Shown here: in pieces, positions 34,792 to 42,997 of the stretch
Layout of the letters: the number at the start of each line of letters is the position of its first letter
Numbering within the stretch: the first letter of the stretch is position 1
Source: Lachnospiraceae bacterium
GTDB lineage: Bacteria; Bacillota; Clostridia; Lachnospirales; Lachnospiraceae
Assembly: GCA_016281275.1 (NCBI GenBank)
Contig: JAEEIH010000057.1
Span: 1-52,049 of the forward strand
DNA: 52,049 nt
Direction of reading: 5' to 3'
Program-made: the position numbers and the translations under genes
The notes under the pieces: generated by a model
The model's input: the letters and a program-made list of their open reading frames with translations, nothing else
Database searches by the model: none
What the model was told of the DNA's origin: nothing

Positions 34792-35250
34792 TTACGCCTC
34801 TGTATTATTCAGAGAGGCATTATGTCTGTAACTGACAAGCTCGTCTATCTGTTTGCGTTCATCGTCATTATATTCCTTCACATAATCTTCAAACGCTTTT
34901 TCCTTAAGTTTTTCGATTGTTTTTCTTTCCATGATCGCATTCGAAAGATTCTTTCTGCACATTTCAACCCTGTTAGATGCTCTTTTTACCGCATTTTCTT
35001 TTTCATTAAGATCTTCCTTTACAATTCTTATCGCATCCCTGCAGACGGTGATTTCGGTAATATTGAGCACGCCGTTTACAAGCTCCTCAAGCTTATCTTC
35101 GTATTTTCTGACGCGTAAAGCAGCTTCATCTCTTCTTTGTTCGCATGCATAAAGAGTCTGCACGGCCGAAGCAAACGAAGCCTTAGCCTGTTCTTCGAGT
35201 CTTTCCTTGACTGAGAGAACGCCTTCCAGCTTAAATCTGAATTTACGCAT
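34792..35250 (-). CDS. fliJ: flagellar export chaperone FliJ
   Basis: A 152-residue, almost wholly coiled-coil protein starting KFRFKLEGVLSVKERLEEQA, the standard FliJ beginning. FliJ sits in the centre of the FliI hexamer and helps unfold export substrates. AAAGGAAT precedes the ATG. The 126-nt spacer from fliI carries two related 18-nt repeats. Confidence 0.92.
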   Translation of the reverse strand: MRKFRFKLEGVLSVKERLEEQAKASFASAVQTLYACEQRRDEAALRVRKYEDKLEELVNGVLNITEITVCRDAIRIVKEDLNEKENAVKRASNRVEMCRKNLSNAIMERKTIEKLKEKAFEDYVKEYNDDERKQIDELVSYRHNASLNNTEA

Positions 35251-35266
35251 TTTATTCCTTTCGTTT

Positions 35267-35345
35267 GAAGCGAATTGTTATGCCAAATCTTTCAGTCCGT
35301 ATCGCGCCAAAAGTACTCTGTCAATCCGAAGCGAAATGTTTTGCC
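35267..35345 (-). repeat. two direct 18-nt repeats in the fliI-fliJ spacer
   Basis: Plus-strand copies gaagcgaattgttatgcc (35267-35284) and gaagcgaaatgttttgcc (35328-35345) match at 16 of 18 positions. The first abuts the fliJ ribosome-binding site. Their minus-strand GGCA...CGCTTC ends recall elements of the leader motif, but the order differs. Function unknown. Confidence 0.6.
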
Positions 35346-35376
35346 CCGTGATCTCCATTCCTGTTCCGAACATATA

Positions 35377-36708
35377 TCACAAAAGCTTTAACGCCGGGTC
35401 TTCCTCCTGCGGTTCTTCAAAAATGGCGCCAAGCTTTCCGAGAGTGTCCTCAAACGATATCTTTTCATCGGTCTGCTGTCTGAGGAAGGCGTTGACCGCA
35501 TCTATCTTTTCAATGGCATTGTCAATGTTTTTATTGGCTCCACTCTTATAAGCGCCGATGTTGATGAGGTCTTCCGCCTCCGTATAAGTCGCGAGCACCA
35601 TCTTTAACTGCGAAGCAAGCTTCTTCTGCTTCGGTGAAACGATGGAGCTCATTACTCTCGAAATACTCTGAAGCACGTCGATTGCAGGATAATGCCCTTT
35701 GGCCGCAAGGCTTCTCGAAAGGATTATATGTCCGTCAAGAACACCTCTCGCCGTATCGGTTATCGGTTCGTTGAAATCGTCACCGTCCACAAGGACCGTA
35801 TAAAGCCCTGTGATCGAACCCTTGTCCGACTTGCCCGCCCTTTCAAGAAGCTTGGGCATCTCCGTATAAACACTCGGCGGATATCCACGGGACACGGGAG
35901 GTTCGCCCGCTGCAAGACCGATCTCGCGCTGGGCCATGGAAAAACGGGTAAGAGAATCCATCATGAGAAGCACATCTTTTCCCTGATCGCGGAAATATTC
36001 AGCGATAGCCGTCGCGGTTTTTGCGGCTTTTTTTCTCGCAAGCGCGGGTTTATCAGATGTTGCGATCACGACCACCGAACGCTTCATACCTTCATCGGTC
36101 AGGTCTCTTTCTATAAATTCTCTGACCTCTCGACCACGTTCTCCGATAAGGGCTATAACGTTTATATCGGCTTTGGTATTTCTCGCGAACATGCCCATAA
36201 GCGTTGATTTGCCGACGCCGCTGCCCGCGAATATGCCGATTCGCTGTCCTTTACCTACCGTCAAAAGTCCGTCAACCGCTCTGACACCGAGCGTCATGGG
36301 TTCGTCTATAAAGCTCCTTTTCAGTGGATCGGGAGGCGCACTCTCGGCGGGATAAGCGTCTGTTGTAAAGATCTGCGATCCATCCATGGGGCGTCCGAGT
36401 CCGTCAAGCTTCATGCCTAGAAGTTCGGGTCCTACCGCAACCGAGAACCTTGTTTTTGTGTTCTCCACGGTACTTCCGACACCGATCCCCGTAACATCCT
36501 CATAGGGCATAAGGATCACATTGTCATCATTAAAACCGATAACCTCCGCATATGCCGTCACACTTCCGTCCCGGGAAGTGATGAGACAAACGTCATCAAG
36601 AGAAACATCGGGTCCCCGCGATTCGAGAGTCAGACCGACGATTTTTGAAACCCTGCCGTATTCTTTTACATACGATCTTTCAAGAAGATCCTTGTATCCC
36701 TCGAGCAT
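35377..36708 (-). CDS. fliI: flagellum-specific ATPase FliI
   Basis: A 443-residue FliI, the ATPase of the flagellar type III export apparatus. The ATG at 36708 has GGAGG 5 nt upstream; a GTG eight codons earlier contains that site and is not used. The P-loop AGSGVGKST is at 161-169, with GERGREVREFIERDLTDEGM, a Walker B VLLMMDSLTRFSMAQRE, and GLAAGEPPVSRGYPPSVYTE. Family length is normal. Confidence 0.97.
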   Translation of the reverse strand: MLEGYKDLLERSYVKEYGRVSKIVGLTLESRGPDVSLDDVCLITSRDGSVTAYAEVIGFNDDNVILMPYEDVTGIGVGSTVENTKTRFSVAVGPELLGMKLDGLGRPMDGSQIFTTDAYPAESAPPDPLKRSFIDEPMTLGVRAVDGLLTVGKGQRIGIFAGSGVGKSTLMGMFARNTKADINVIALIGERGREVREFIERDLTDEGMKRSVVVIATSDKPALARKKAAKTATAIAEYFRDQGKDVLLMMDSLTRFSMAQREIGLAAGEPPVSRGYPPSVYTEMPKLLERAGKSDKGSITGLYTVLVDGDDFNEPITDTARGVLDGHIILSRSLAAKGHYPAIDVLQSISRVMSSIVSPKQKKLASQLKMVLATYTEAEDLINIGAYKSGANKNIDNAIEKIDAVNAFLRQQTDEKISFEDTLGKLGAIFEEPQEEDPALKLL

Positions 36709-36731
36709 GAATTCCTCCAAAATGAGATTCA

Positions 36732-36751
36732 CCCGGACCGGGAAGTCCGGG
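36732..36751 (-). repeat. 7-bp GC hairpin in the fliH-fliI spacer
   Basis: Arms cccggac (36732-36738) and gtccggg (36745-36751) with a 6-nt loop, upstream of the fliI ribosome-binding site. No T-run follows. Confidence 0.65.
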
Positions 36752-36776
36752 GATCTGCGCTTGTTTCAAGAAATGA

Positions 36777-37724
36777 TCATTGTTCCGATTTACTGTGACT
36801 CAAAGCCAACAGTCTCAGATTCTCATAAAGAGTATCCTTAGCAGTTGACAGACTGCAATCAAATATCCTGCTGTCCGTTTCGATCATCGCTCCGTCTTCG
36901 GGGAGAAGCTTGTCTTCTATCACTTCAACTCTTGCTTCTTCACCCGCTGCCGCAACAAGACGCGCCTTAAGTTCCTCAACCCCATCGTGGAAGGATTCCG
37001 GAACCCTTATGATATATTCGTTACTGCGAGGGATATCCTCAAAAGCACTTTCGACAAGATAAGCGATTATACCTTCTTTCTCGGACGCATAGATTCCGGT
37101 GAGCTTATCGATGATTGAAAGCGCTATTTCAACAAAAGCAGGTTCCATTTCCTTCACCTGCTTCATATATGAATTTTCAAGCTCTTCCCTACGTTCCTCA
37201 AGCTCACGCGTACGGGCATCGATCTCCGCCTGAGCCGCCTGCATGCCGTCATCATATCCTTCCGATCTGGCGGCTTCCCTTATAAGAGAGCTGTCATCGT
37301 TCGCCTGTTTTTTTGCAAGAGCGATTATCTCGTCGGCACGCTGCTTAGCCTCGGCTGTGATCCTTTCGGATTCCTCTTTCAAGGATTCAAGAAGCTCTTC
37401 CTGCGCCTTTACTTCATCAAGTTTCGCCGAAAGCTCCTCATTCAGTTCATCTATACGGCTTCCGATTCCTGACTCACGTGGGTCGACATCGCCCTCAGAG
37501 ATCACTTCCCCCACGATACCGGGAATAAATCCGTCGGCGTTGGGACCTGCATGATCCTCTAGCCCTTTTGCCACTTCACTGAAATCGATCTGCTTAAGAG
37601 CAATATTGTCTGAGATATATTTATCGACAAATTCCTTTTCATAGGCATCGGCCTTTTCGTTGGAATCTATGTGTTTGGTATTCTCTTCGTATTTAACGGT
37701 GTACGCCTTAATAAGATTAGACAA
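36777..37724 (-). CDS. fliH: flagellar assembly protein FliH
   Basis: A 315-residue FliH, the stator-like partner of FliI. It has a long central coiled coil (about 85-200, charged) and a C-terminal globular part (VEIALSIIDKLTGIYASEKE, then EYIIRVPESFHDGVEELKAR and EDGAMIETDSRIFDCSLST). The likely start is a TTG at 37724, which overlaps the fliG stop by 8 nt and has a perfect GGAGGTGA 8 nt upstream inside fliG. An alternative downstream start cannot be excluded. Confidence 0.93.
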   Translation of the reverse strand: MSNLIKAYTVKYEENTKHIDSNEKADAYEKEFVDKYISDNIALKQIDFSEVAKGLEDHAGPNADGFIPGIVGEVISEGDVDPRESGIGSRIDELNEELSAKLDEVKAQEELLESLKEESERITAEAKQRADEIIALAKKQANDDSSLIREAARSEGYDDGMQAAQAEIDARTRELEERREELENSYMKQVKEMEPAFVEIALSIIDKLTGIYASEKEGIIAYLVESAFEDIPRSNEYIIRVPESFHDGVEELKARLVAAAGEEARVEVIEDKLLPEDGAMIETDSRIFDCSLSTAKDTLYENLRLLALSHSKSEQ

Positions 37725-38739
37725 CTATATCGTCACCTCCGCCCCTGCTGATGACGATCTCACCGGTATCCTCAAGCTTTCTGATAATATTAACGATCTT
37801 CTGCTGTGATTCCTCTACATCCTTCATTCTGACAGGTCCCATGAATTCCATGTCTTCTTTTATCATGACCACGAGACGCTTTGAAAGGTTGTTAAATATT
37901 GTTTCCTGAACCTGTTCATTGGAACCCTTAAGTGCAATGGCAAGCTCGCTGTTATCGACTTCACGCAGAACTCTCTGAATGGATCTGTCATCAAGTAGCA
38001 GGATATCCTCGAATACAAACATCTTCTTTCTGATCTCGTCCGCAAGTTCGGGCTCTTCGATCTCGAGAGTTTCGAGGATGTGCTTTTCTGTTGCGCGATC
38101 GACTGTATTGAGGATCTCGACAACGGCATCCACGCCACCGGCGATCGTGTAATCCTGATTGACAAGTGATGCAAGCTTCTTTTCGAGCACTTTTTCCACC
38201 TCTTGAATGACATCGGGCGATGTACGGTCCATCATGGCAATTCTCTTTGCAACATCAGCCTGTTTATCCGGCGGTAACGCACTGATGATCTGTGACGACT
38301 GTGCAGGTGAAAGATACGAAAGAATAAGGGCTATGGTCTGAGGATGCTCGTCCTGAATGAAGTTGAGCAGCTGTGTGGGATCCGTCTTTCTTACAAACTC
38401 GAAAGGACGAACCTGAAGCGAAGCCGTAAGTCTTCCGATAACGTCGATCGCCTTCTCGTTTCCGAGTGCTTTCTCGAGAAGTTCCTTCGCGTAATTGATA
38501 CCGCCTTCGGCAATATATTGCTGTGCCAGGCAAAGCTCGTAAAATTCGTCGATAACCGCATCTTTCGTAGTTTGATCCACACTCTTTGTATTTGCGATCT
38601 CAAGCGTCAGCGACTCGATCTCCTCCTCTTTCAGAAACGTAAAAAGTTTAGAGGAACGCTCGGGTCCGAGCGCGATCATAAGTATTGAGGCCTTTTGAAT
38701 GCCGTTATAGTCGGCAAGCGTTTTATTCTGTACGACCAT
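37717..38739 (-). CDS. fliG: flagellar motor switch protein FliG
   Basis: A 340-residue FliG, the C-ring subunit that contacts the stator and binds FliF. Conserved stretches include QKASILMIALGPERSSKLF, FIQDEHPQTIALILSYLSPA, the middle EELADEIRKKMFVFEDILLL-type segment (ELADEIRKKMFVFEDILLLD) and the C-terminal torque helix (NNLSKRLVVMIKEDMEFMGP with VRMKDVEESQQKI). Strong GAGGAGG site. The leader motif lies about 48 nt upstream. Confidence 0.97.
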   Translation of the reverse strand: MVVQNKTLADYNGIQKASILMIALGPERSSKLFTFLKEEEIESLTLEIANTKSVDQTTKDAVIDEFYELCLAQQYIAEGGINYAKELLEKALGNEKAIDVIGRLTASLQVRPFEFVRKTDPTQLLNFIQDEHPQTIALILSYLSPAQSSQIISALPPDKQADVAKRIAMMDRTSPDVIQEVEKVLEKKLASLVNQDYTIAGGVDAVVEILNTVDRATEKHILETLEIEEPELADEIRKKMFVFEDILLLDDRSIQRVLREVDNSELAIALKGSNEQVQETIFNNLSKRLVVMIKEDMEFMGPVRMKDVEESQQKIVNIIRKLEDTGEIVISRGGGDDIVV

Positions 38740-38764
38740 ATATACCTCCTCTTTTGCGGCGAAG

Positions 38765-38791
38765 TAATCGCTGCTGATTCCTTGCCTAAAA
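38765..38791 (-). promoter_or_regulatory. conserved leader motif, copy upstream of fliG
   Basis: Minus-strand AGGCAAGGAATCAGCAGCGA, about 48 nt before the fliG ATG, close to the cheA copy. Its GCGA can pair with TCGC just downstream. It is in the 85-nt fliF-fliG spacer. Confidence 0.45.
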
Positions 38792-38824
38792 TCTGACCAT
38801 GTACCGGGTTATCTTTCAAAACAT

Positions 38825-40435
38825 CTATTGCCATCCGTCATCATTCAGCCAGTTACGCAGGAGCGCCGCAACTGCTTCGGCATTTTCATCGATATACTTT
38901 TCAATAAGCTTTCTGGTTTCGGATTTTTCACCAAATTCGATATCTTCAAGCGACTGATTCTCTCTGGTTGTAGCAAGGAGTCTCTCAACAGAAAGCTCGG
39001 GTTCTGTCTCGATAACCTCCTCGTGCTTGACACTCCTGAATACCACGAAGAGAAGGAGTGCAATGATAAGCGCAGCCAAAATGATCTCAAGTATAAGTGA
39101 AAGACTGCCTTGCGAAGTTTCTTTCGCAATAAAGTTGGGCTGAATATATGTTGTGATCGAAATATTATTGACAGGAATGCCGCTTGCGTCAGAGAAAAGC
39201 CGGTAGAGTTCCTCGGGAGTATCAAGCCTGGTCTTCGCCGAATTGTTCATAACATATTCTTCGAAAGACATTTCGTCACCGATAAGTCCATCCCTCTCAA
39301 GCTGTTCTTCGGATATTTCCTGAACTCTTGTGAGCGTGATTCCGAGAGAAGAATTGGCATTGTTGATAACACCCCACTCTTTCATCGTCTCCGTAACACG
39401 TTCACTCGGTTTATATTTGATGCGAAGTTCATCGTACGATTCGTTGCCGCTGCCCGATTCCTGAATATAATAATCGGTCTCGTCATTTGAATCGGTCCCC
39501 GGGATATCACCCGTAACGCCCGTTGATTCTGACGAAATCTTTGTGTATTCATCGTAAAGTCCCTGTTCAAGCCCTTCACCGGCAAGATACTCGGTATAAA
39601 GAACCGATTCCTTGTCACAGTTGACATCAAGCGACGAAACGATCTCCGCATCAAAAAAGTCGTTCTTGAGAGCAAGCTCAAAGAGCTTTTCGTTGTACCA
39701 TCTCTCAACTTCTTTTTTGTACGCAAGGTTTGCGGAAAGATCAAGTATTTCCTCGTTTTCTTCTTCTCCTCCGTAGAGAAGCGTTCCGTTGGTATCGAGG
39801 ACCTTGATCTTTTCTGTTGTGGTATTTCCGATGGCATATGCAACATAGGTTGCGATTGCTTCGGGTGAATTCTTGTAATCAAATTCTTTACTGTCAAGTG
39901 TCAGGAGGACACTGCAACTGATTTCTCTGGCCGGGATAAGGATCCCTCCGGAATTATCTGAAGGGAAATACAGAACCGAAGCCTTCTTGACACCGTCTAT
40001 CGTCTGGATCAGCGCTCCGAGTGAAGACTGCATATAAAGGTGGTTCTTAAGGATTTTGTCATTACTTGTGGTGCTCAGGTCGTTATCGAGAAGCATCTGA
40101 AGAGTCATCGCGCTCTCTTCAAGCATATCATTGCCGGTGAGAGCCAGAACGGCATCCTTCTTTTTTGTAACATCGACCTCGATGGTTTTCATATCGTCGG
40201 CGAGCCTGTTCGTGATATTCTCACCGTTAAGCACTTCGATCGCAGTCTTTGCGGTTTCGGTGTCTTCAAATGTAGTAAGCTTTTCATATGTAACCCTGTT
40301 AAGAAGGATTATCAATATAAGAAGCATCAGAAGAACGCCCGCCACGGTGCTGACGGTGATAATCTTCTGACGCTTGGTCAGCTTTTTCCACAGCTCTAAA
40401 AGTTTGGCCGGGATTTGCTTTAATCTCTCAAGCAT
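38825..40435 (-). CDS. fliF: flagellar MS-ring protein FliF
   Basis: A 536-residue FliF. Two transmembrane helices (about 25-46 and 447-468) flank the periplasm-type region with ring-building motifs (TYEKLTTFEDTETAKTAIEV, YVAYAIGNTTTEKIKVLDTN). The C-terminal cytoplasmic tail ends with the FliG-binding segment (ENAEAVAALLRNWLNDDGW). FliF forms the base on which export gate and C-ring assemble. The family length is normal. The ATG is preceded by GGGG-containing sequence and a CCGGTT/AACCGG hairpin (40457-40474). Confidence 0.96.
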   Translation of the reverse strand: MLERLKQIPAKLLELWKKLTKRQKIITVSTVAGVLLMLLILIILLNRVTYEKLTTFEDTETAKTAIEVLNGENITNRLADDMKTIEVDVTKKKDAVLALTGNDMLEESAMTLQMLLDNDLSTTSNDKILKNHLYMQSSLGALIQTIDGVKKASVLYFPSDNSGGILIPAREISCSVLLTLDSKEFDYKNSPEAIATYVAYAIGNTTTEKIKVLDTNGTLLYGGEEENEEILDLSANLAYKKEVERWYNEKLFELALKNDFFDAEIVSSLDVNCDKESVLYTEYLAGEGLEQGLYDEYTKISSESTGVTGDIPGTDSNDETDYYIQESGSGNESYDELRIKYKPSERVTETMKEWGVINNANSSLGITLTRVQEISEEQLERDGLIGDEMSFEEYVMNNSAKTRLDTPEELYRLFSDASGIPVNNISITTYIQPNFIAKETSQGSLSLILEIILAALIIALLLFVVFRSVKHEEVIETEPELSVERLLATTRENQSLEDIEFGEKSETRKLIEKYIDENAEAVAALLRNWLNDDGWQ

Positions 40436-40456
40436 GACATATTCCCCTTAAATCAC

Positions 40457-40474
40457 CCGGTTTTATATAACCGG
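40457..40474 (-). repeat. 6-bp hairpin in the fliE-fliF spacer
   Basis: Arms ccggtt (40457-40462) and aaccgg (40469-40474) with a 6-nt loop, about 22 nt upstream of fliF. No T-run follows; one of the recurring spacer hairpins in this operon. Confidence 0.55.
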
Positions 40475-40507
40475 CTTATTCCCCGGAATGCGGTTCTAAA
40501 ACTAATA

Positions 40508-40885
40508 TCAGAACTGCATCTGCATTATTTCTTTATATGCGTCAATTACCGCATTGCGAACCGCAACCGTATACTGAAGCGAGATATTTGCTTTCATCTG
40601 CGCAACCTGCAGATCATGCGTACTGTTTGTGATTCCCATCGCATAAGCGAGTTCTGCCTCGCCTGCCTGGTTGGAATAATCGTTTGTCTCCCTGAGCATG
40701 TCCATCGCCGAATGCAAAAGTGAATCAAACGATTCTGTTTTGGCTCCCTGTGTTTCCTTTGTCAAGAGAGAATCCTTATATCCCGGAAGCTTTTCAAGCT
40801 TACCCGGGTTTCTGAGAGACCCCGCGCTCGAAAGAGGTTCGAGCCCGTTAAGTCCGGATATTTTCATAAGATCGGAAGGATTCAT
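40508..40885 (-). CDS. fliE: flagellar rod-MS-ring junction protein FliE
   Basis: A 125-residue FliE. The first 45 residues are variable; the conserved C-terminal part contains SFDSLLHSAMDMLRETNDYS, AMGITNSTHDLQVAQMKANI and the final VRNAVIDAYKEIMQMQF. FliE connects the rod to the MS ring and plugs the export gate exit. AGGAGG precedes the ATG. Confidence 0.95.
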   Translation of the reverse strand: MNPSDLMKISGLNGLEPLSSAGSLRNPGKLEKLPGYKDSLLTKETQGAKTESFDSLLHSAMDMLRETNDYSNQAGEAELAYAMGITNSTHDLQVAQMKANISLQYTVAVRNAVIDAYKEIMQMQF

Positions 40886-40927
40886 GCGCGCCTCCTGTTT
40901 TTAATCATCTGAAGAGCTCTGTAATTA

Positions 40928-41380
40928 TCATTTGCCCATTTCAAGTCCCTTAAGAAGCATGTTCTTTGTGGCGTTGAATGCCGTAACATTGGCTTCATAT
41001 CCACGGGTGGCATCAATAAGGTTTGTCATTTCGGTGACTGTGTTGACATTGGGATATATAACGTAACCATCCTCATCGGCATCGGGATGTGAAGGATCGT
41101 AAACCTTTGCCATCGCGGTAACATGATCCTCAACAATCGACGTCACCTTAACACCATTGCCGTTTTTGGTCGTCGCATGCTTGGTCATACTCTTCGAAAG
41201 GGCGGTCTTAAACGGATCCGTTCCTCTCTCCGCAAAAACAACCGTCTTTCTTCTGTAAGGTTGCCCGTTCTTATCGCGAGTGGTATTTGAATTGGCGATA
41301 TTCTGCGATATGAGATCCATACGAACCGACTGCGCCGTCAAACCGCTTGCCGAAATATTAAGTGCATTGAAAATACCCAT
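40928..41380 (-). CDS. flgC: flagellar basal-body rod protein FlgC
   Basis: A 150-residue proximal rod protein. The N-terminal rod motif (ISASGLTAQSVRMDLISQNI with ANSNTTR) and the C-terminal end (TNLIDATRGYEANVTAFNAT then KNMLLKGLEMGK) are typical of FlgC. Follows flgB by 54 nt. Confidence 0.96.
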   Translation of the reverse strand: MGIFNALNISASGLTAQSVRMDLISQNIANSNTTRDKNGQPYRRKTVVFAERGTDPFKTALSKSMTKHATTKNGNGVKVTSIVEDHVTAMAKVYDPSHPDADEDGYVIYPNVNTVTEMTNLIDATRGYEANVTAFNATKNMLLKGLEMGK

Positions 41381-41434
41381 ATCAAATCATCCTTTCTCCA
41401 AATCACTTTCTTAATTTACCCCGTCACTCAGGCA

Positions 41435-41836
41435 TCAGTTTCTCGAAAGCACCGACTTTATACGACTGAATTCCTGTGACATTGAATCAAGTAATGTATA
41501 ATATTTTATCTGGTTCTGTGCGAGATTGGCGTTTTCCGTGTTGATATCAACGTTGTTGCCGTCAAGACGATACGCCAGCTCCGACTGATCGGTATAAACG
41601 GTAGTTGAAATCTTTTTGAGATCAACATTGGCAACCCTTTTGTTGAGGTCGCCTCCACCATACATATCCTTTTTTATCTCACTCTTGAGGTAATCCTCGA
41701 ATTTTATATCCTTGCGCTTATAATGAGGTGTCGAAACATTCGCAATGTTGTTGGCGATAACCTCATTGCGTGTCCAGCTTGCATCAGCTGCCTTATTAAG
41801 TACATTGATGTAGTTAAAGGCGTTCGATCCTATCAT
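41435..41836 (-). CDS. flgB: flagellar basal-body rod protein FlgB
   Basis: A 133-residue FlgB from the ATG at 41836 (MIGSNAFNYINVLNKAADAS), preceded by GGGAGGA; the longer reading from 41884 lacks a site. The rod motif RNEVIANNIANVSTPHYKRK and a C-terminal TLLDSMSQEFSRIKSVLSRN are present. It is the first gene of the fla/che operon, right after codY, as in B. subtilis. Confidence 0.96.
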   Translation of the reverse strand: MIGSNAFNYINVLNKAADASWTRNEVIANNIANVSTPHYKRKDIKFEDYLKSEIKKDMYGGGDLNKRVANVDLKKISTTVYTDQSELAYRLDGNNVDINTENANLAQNQIKYYTLLDSMSQEFSRIKSVLSRN

Positions 41837-41889
41837 TTCAGTCCTCCCAATCCTGCTTTCGGGCATTATTTCACAAATACCCAATTAAC

Positions 41890-41917
41890 ATTATAATGTA
41901 TTGCAAATAAAACACAA
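41890..41917 (-). promoter_or_regulatory. candidate sigma-A promoter of the fla/che operon
   Basis: Minus strand: TTGTGT (41912-41917), 16-bp spacer, perfect TATAAT (41890-41895), giving a leader of about 47 nt to flgB. Upstream there are two small inverted repeats (TATCA/TGATA around 41928-41944 and ACACAA/TTGTGT around 41944-41959) that could be regulator sites. No convincing CodY box was found here by eye. Confidence 0.5.
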
Positions 41918-41977
41918 GATATATTTATCAAAAAATCTGATAACACAAGAATTTGTGTATCAACTCTCATAACGCAT

Positions 41978-42007
41978 AAAAGGACTTTGCGCTTGCAAAA
42001 TCCTTTT
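41978..42007 (-). terminator. intrinsic terminator downstream of codY
   Basis: Minus strand: AAAAGGATTTTGC pairs with GCAAAGTCCTTTT (13 bp with one G-T pair, 4-nt loop), starting about 50 nt after the codY stop. A and T runs in the stem would allow it to work in both directions; the trailing T-run is short (four). Confidence 0.7.
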
Positions 42008-42057
42008 CCGTGGCATTCAATCCGTTATATTGTATATCGTACAATTACGTACAAAAA

Positions 42058-42828
42058 TTAACCTTCCGTTTTTTTCAGTTCGTCAAAAACGACATCATTG
42101 AGAACCTTGATATATGTTCCCTTCATTCCCGAAGACTTTGATTCGATAACGCCGGCACTCTCAAATTTTCGGAGAGCGTTAACAATCACAGATCTGGTAA
42201 TACCGACTCTGTCTGCAATTCTGCTTGCTACAAGAGTACCCTCCATTCCGGTGAGTTCCTCAAGTATGCATCTGATTGCGGCAAGCTCCGAGAACGAAAG
42301 CGTACCGATGGCAGACCTAACAATCTGAACTTTGCGAACTTCCTCCTCATTTTCCTCATTAACGGACCTCATCATCTCAAGTCCCACAACAGTTGTCCCA
42401 TATTCACTCAAAATTATGTCATCAATATTGAACTGATTTTTCTTTCTGTAGATAAAGAGCGTACCGAGCCGTTCCCCTGCTATATCAATGGGAGTTATTA
42501 TGGCAACGTATTTATTGACATTCTGAGCTTCAAATCCAAGAGTTTCAAGATCGACGTTTTCTTTCGTAGAAAGTATGTTAAGGAGACGCTCATTAAGGGA
42601 CTCGTCAATATGTCCGCCGACATTGTCCCTGATAAGCTCACTTATAGCGGGTATTTCAGACCTGTTCCTGATTCCGAGCACCTTACCTTTTTTACTGATG
42701 ACAAGGATATTGGACTCGAGAATTTCCCCGAGCACCTGGCAGATGTCATTAAAAACAACCTTATGAGAATTGTTATTGTGCAATAATTTGTTGATCTTTC
42801 TTGTCTTATCAAGTAGCTGAACGCTCAT
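42058..42828 (-). CDS. codY: GTP- and BCAA-sensing global regulator CodY
   Basis: A 256-residue CodY from the ATG at 42828 (MSVQLLDKTRKINKLL), preceded by GGGGGA; an upstream extension is not supported. The N-terminal GAF domain (about 1-155) binds branched-chain amino acids (FNDICQVLGEILESNILVIS, YVAIITPIDIAGERLGTLFI). The C-terminal winged helix-turn-helix (about 185-256) has VASRIADRVGITRSVIVNAL and RKFESAGVIESKSSGMKGTY. CodY represses nutrient-uptake and, in B. subtilis, fla/che genes in rich conditions. It is placed immediately upstream of the operon it may control. Confidence 0.97.
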   Translation of the reverse strand: MSVQLLDKTRKINKLLHNNNSHKVVFNDICQVLGEILESNILVISKKGKVLGIRNRSEIPAISELIRDNVGGHIDESLNERLLNILSTKENVDLETLGFEAQNVNKYVAIITPIDIAGERLGTLFIYRKKNQFNIDDIILSEYGTTVVGLEMMRSVNEENEEEVRKVQIVRSAIGTLSFSELAAIRCILEELTGMEGTLVASRIADRVGITRSVIVNALRKFESAGVIESKSSGMKGTYIKVLNDVVFDELKKTEG

Positions 42829-42875
42829 ATTTTCCCCCATTCGTAAGATTTTATCCCCGTTGTACATTGAGGCTT

Positions 42876-42904
42876 ATTGTAGCACAACAAAGGGTGCTTT
42901 TCAA
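42876..42904 (-). promoter_or_regulatory. codY promoter (sigma-A type)
   Basis: Minus strand: TTGAAA (42899-42904), 17-bp spacer, TACAAT (42876-42881). Both hexamers are one or two changes from consensus and the spacing is ideal. Transcription would start about 40 nt upstream of the codY ATG. Confidence 0.7.
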
Positions 42905-42956
42905 TAAAAAATACAAAAAAACAGAATATTTATCTCTTACAGCATACAATACTTCA

Positions 42957-42971
42957 AAATTTCAGTAAATT
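42957..42971. promoter_or_regulatory. CodY-box-like operator upstream of codY
   Basis: aaatttcagtaaatt matches the known 15-bp CodY consensus AATTTTCWGAAAATT at 13 of 15 positions. It lies about 53 bp upstream of the -35 hexamer of codY, suggesting autoregulation. Confidence 0.55.
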
Positions 42972-42997
42972 TAATCTTTCGCTCTTATAATTGAATC

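Noticed and set aside
41837..42057. CodY box at the flgB promoter
   Set aside because: The best candidate around 41930-41947 matches only about 9 of 15 consensus positions, no better than chance in AT-rich sequence.
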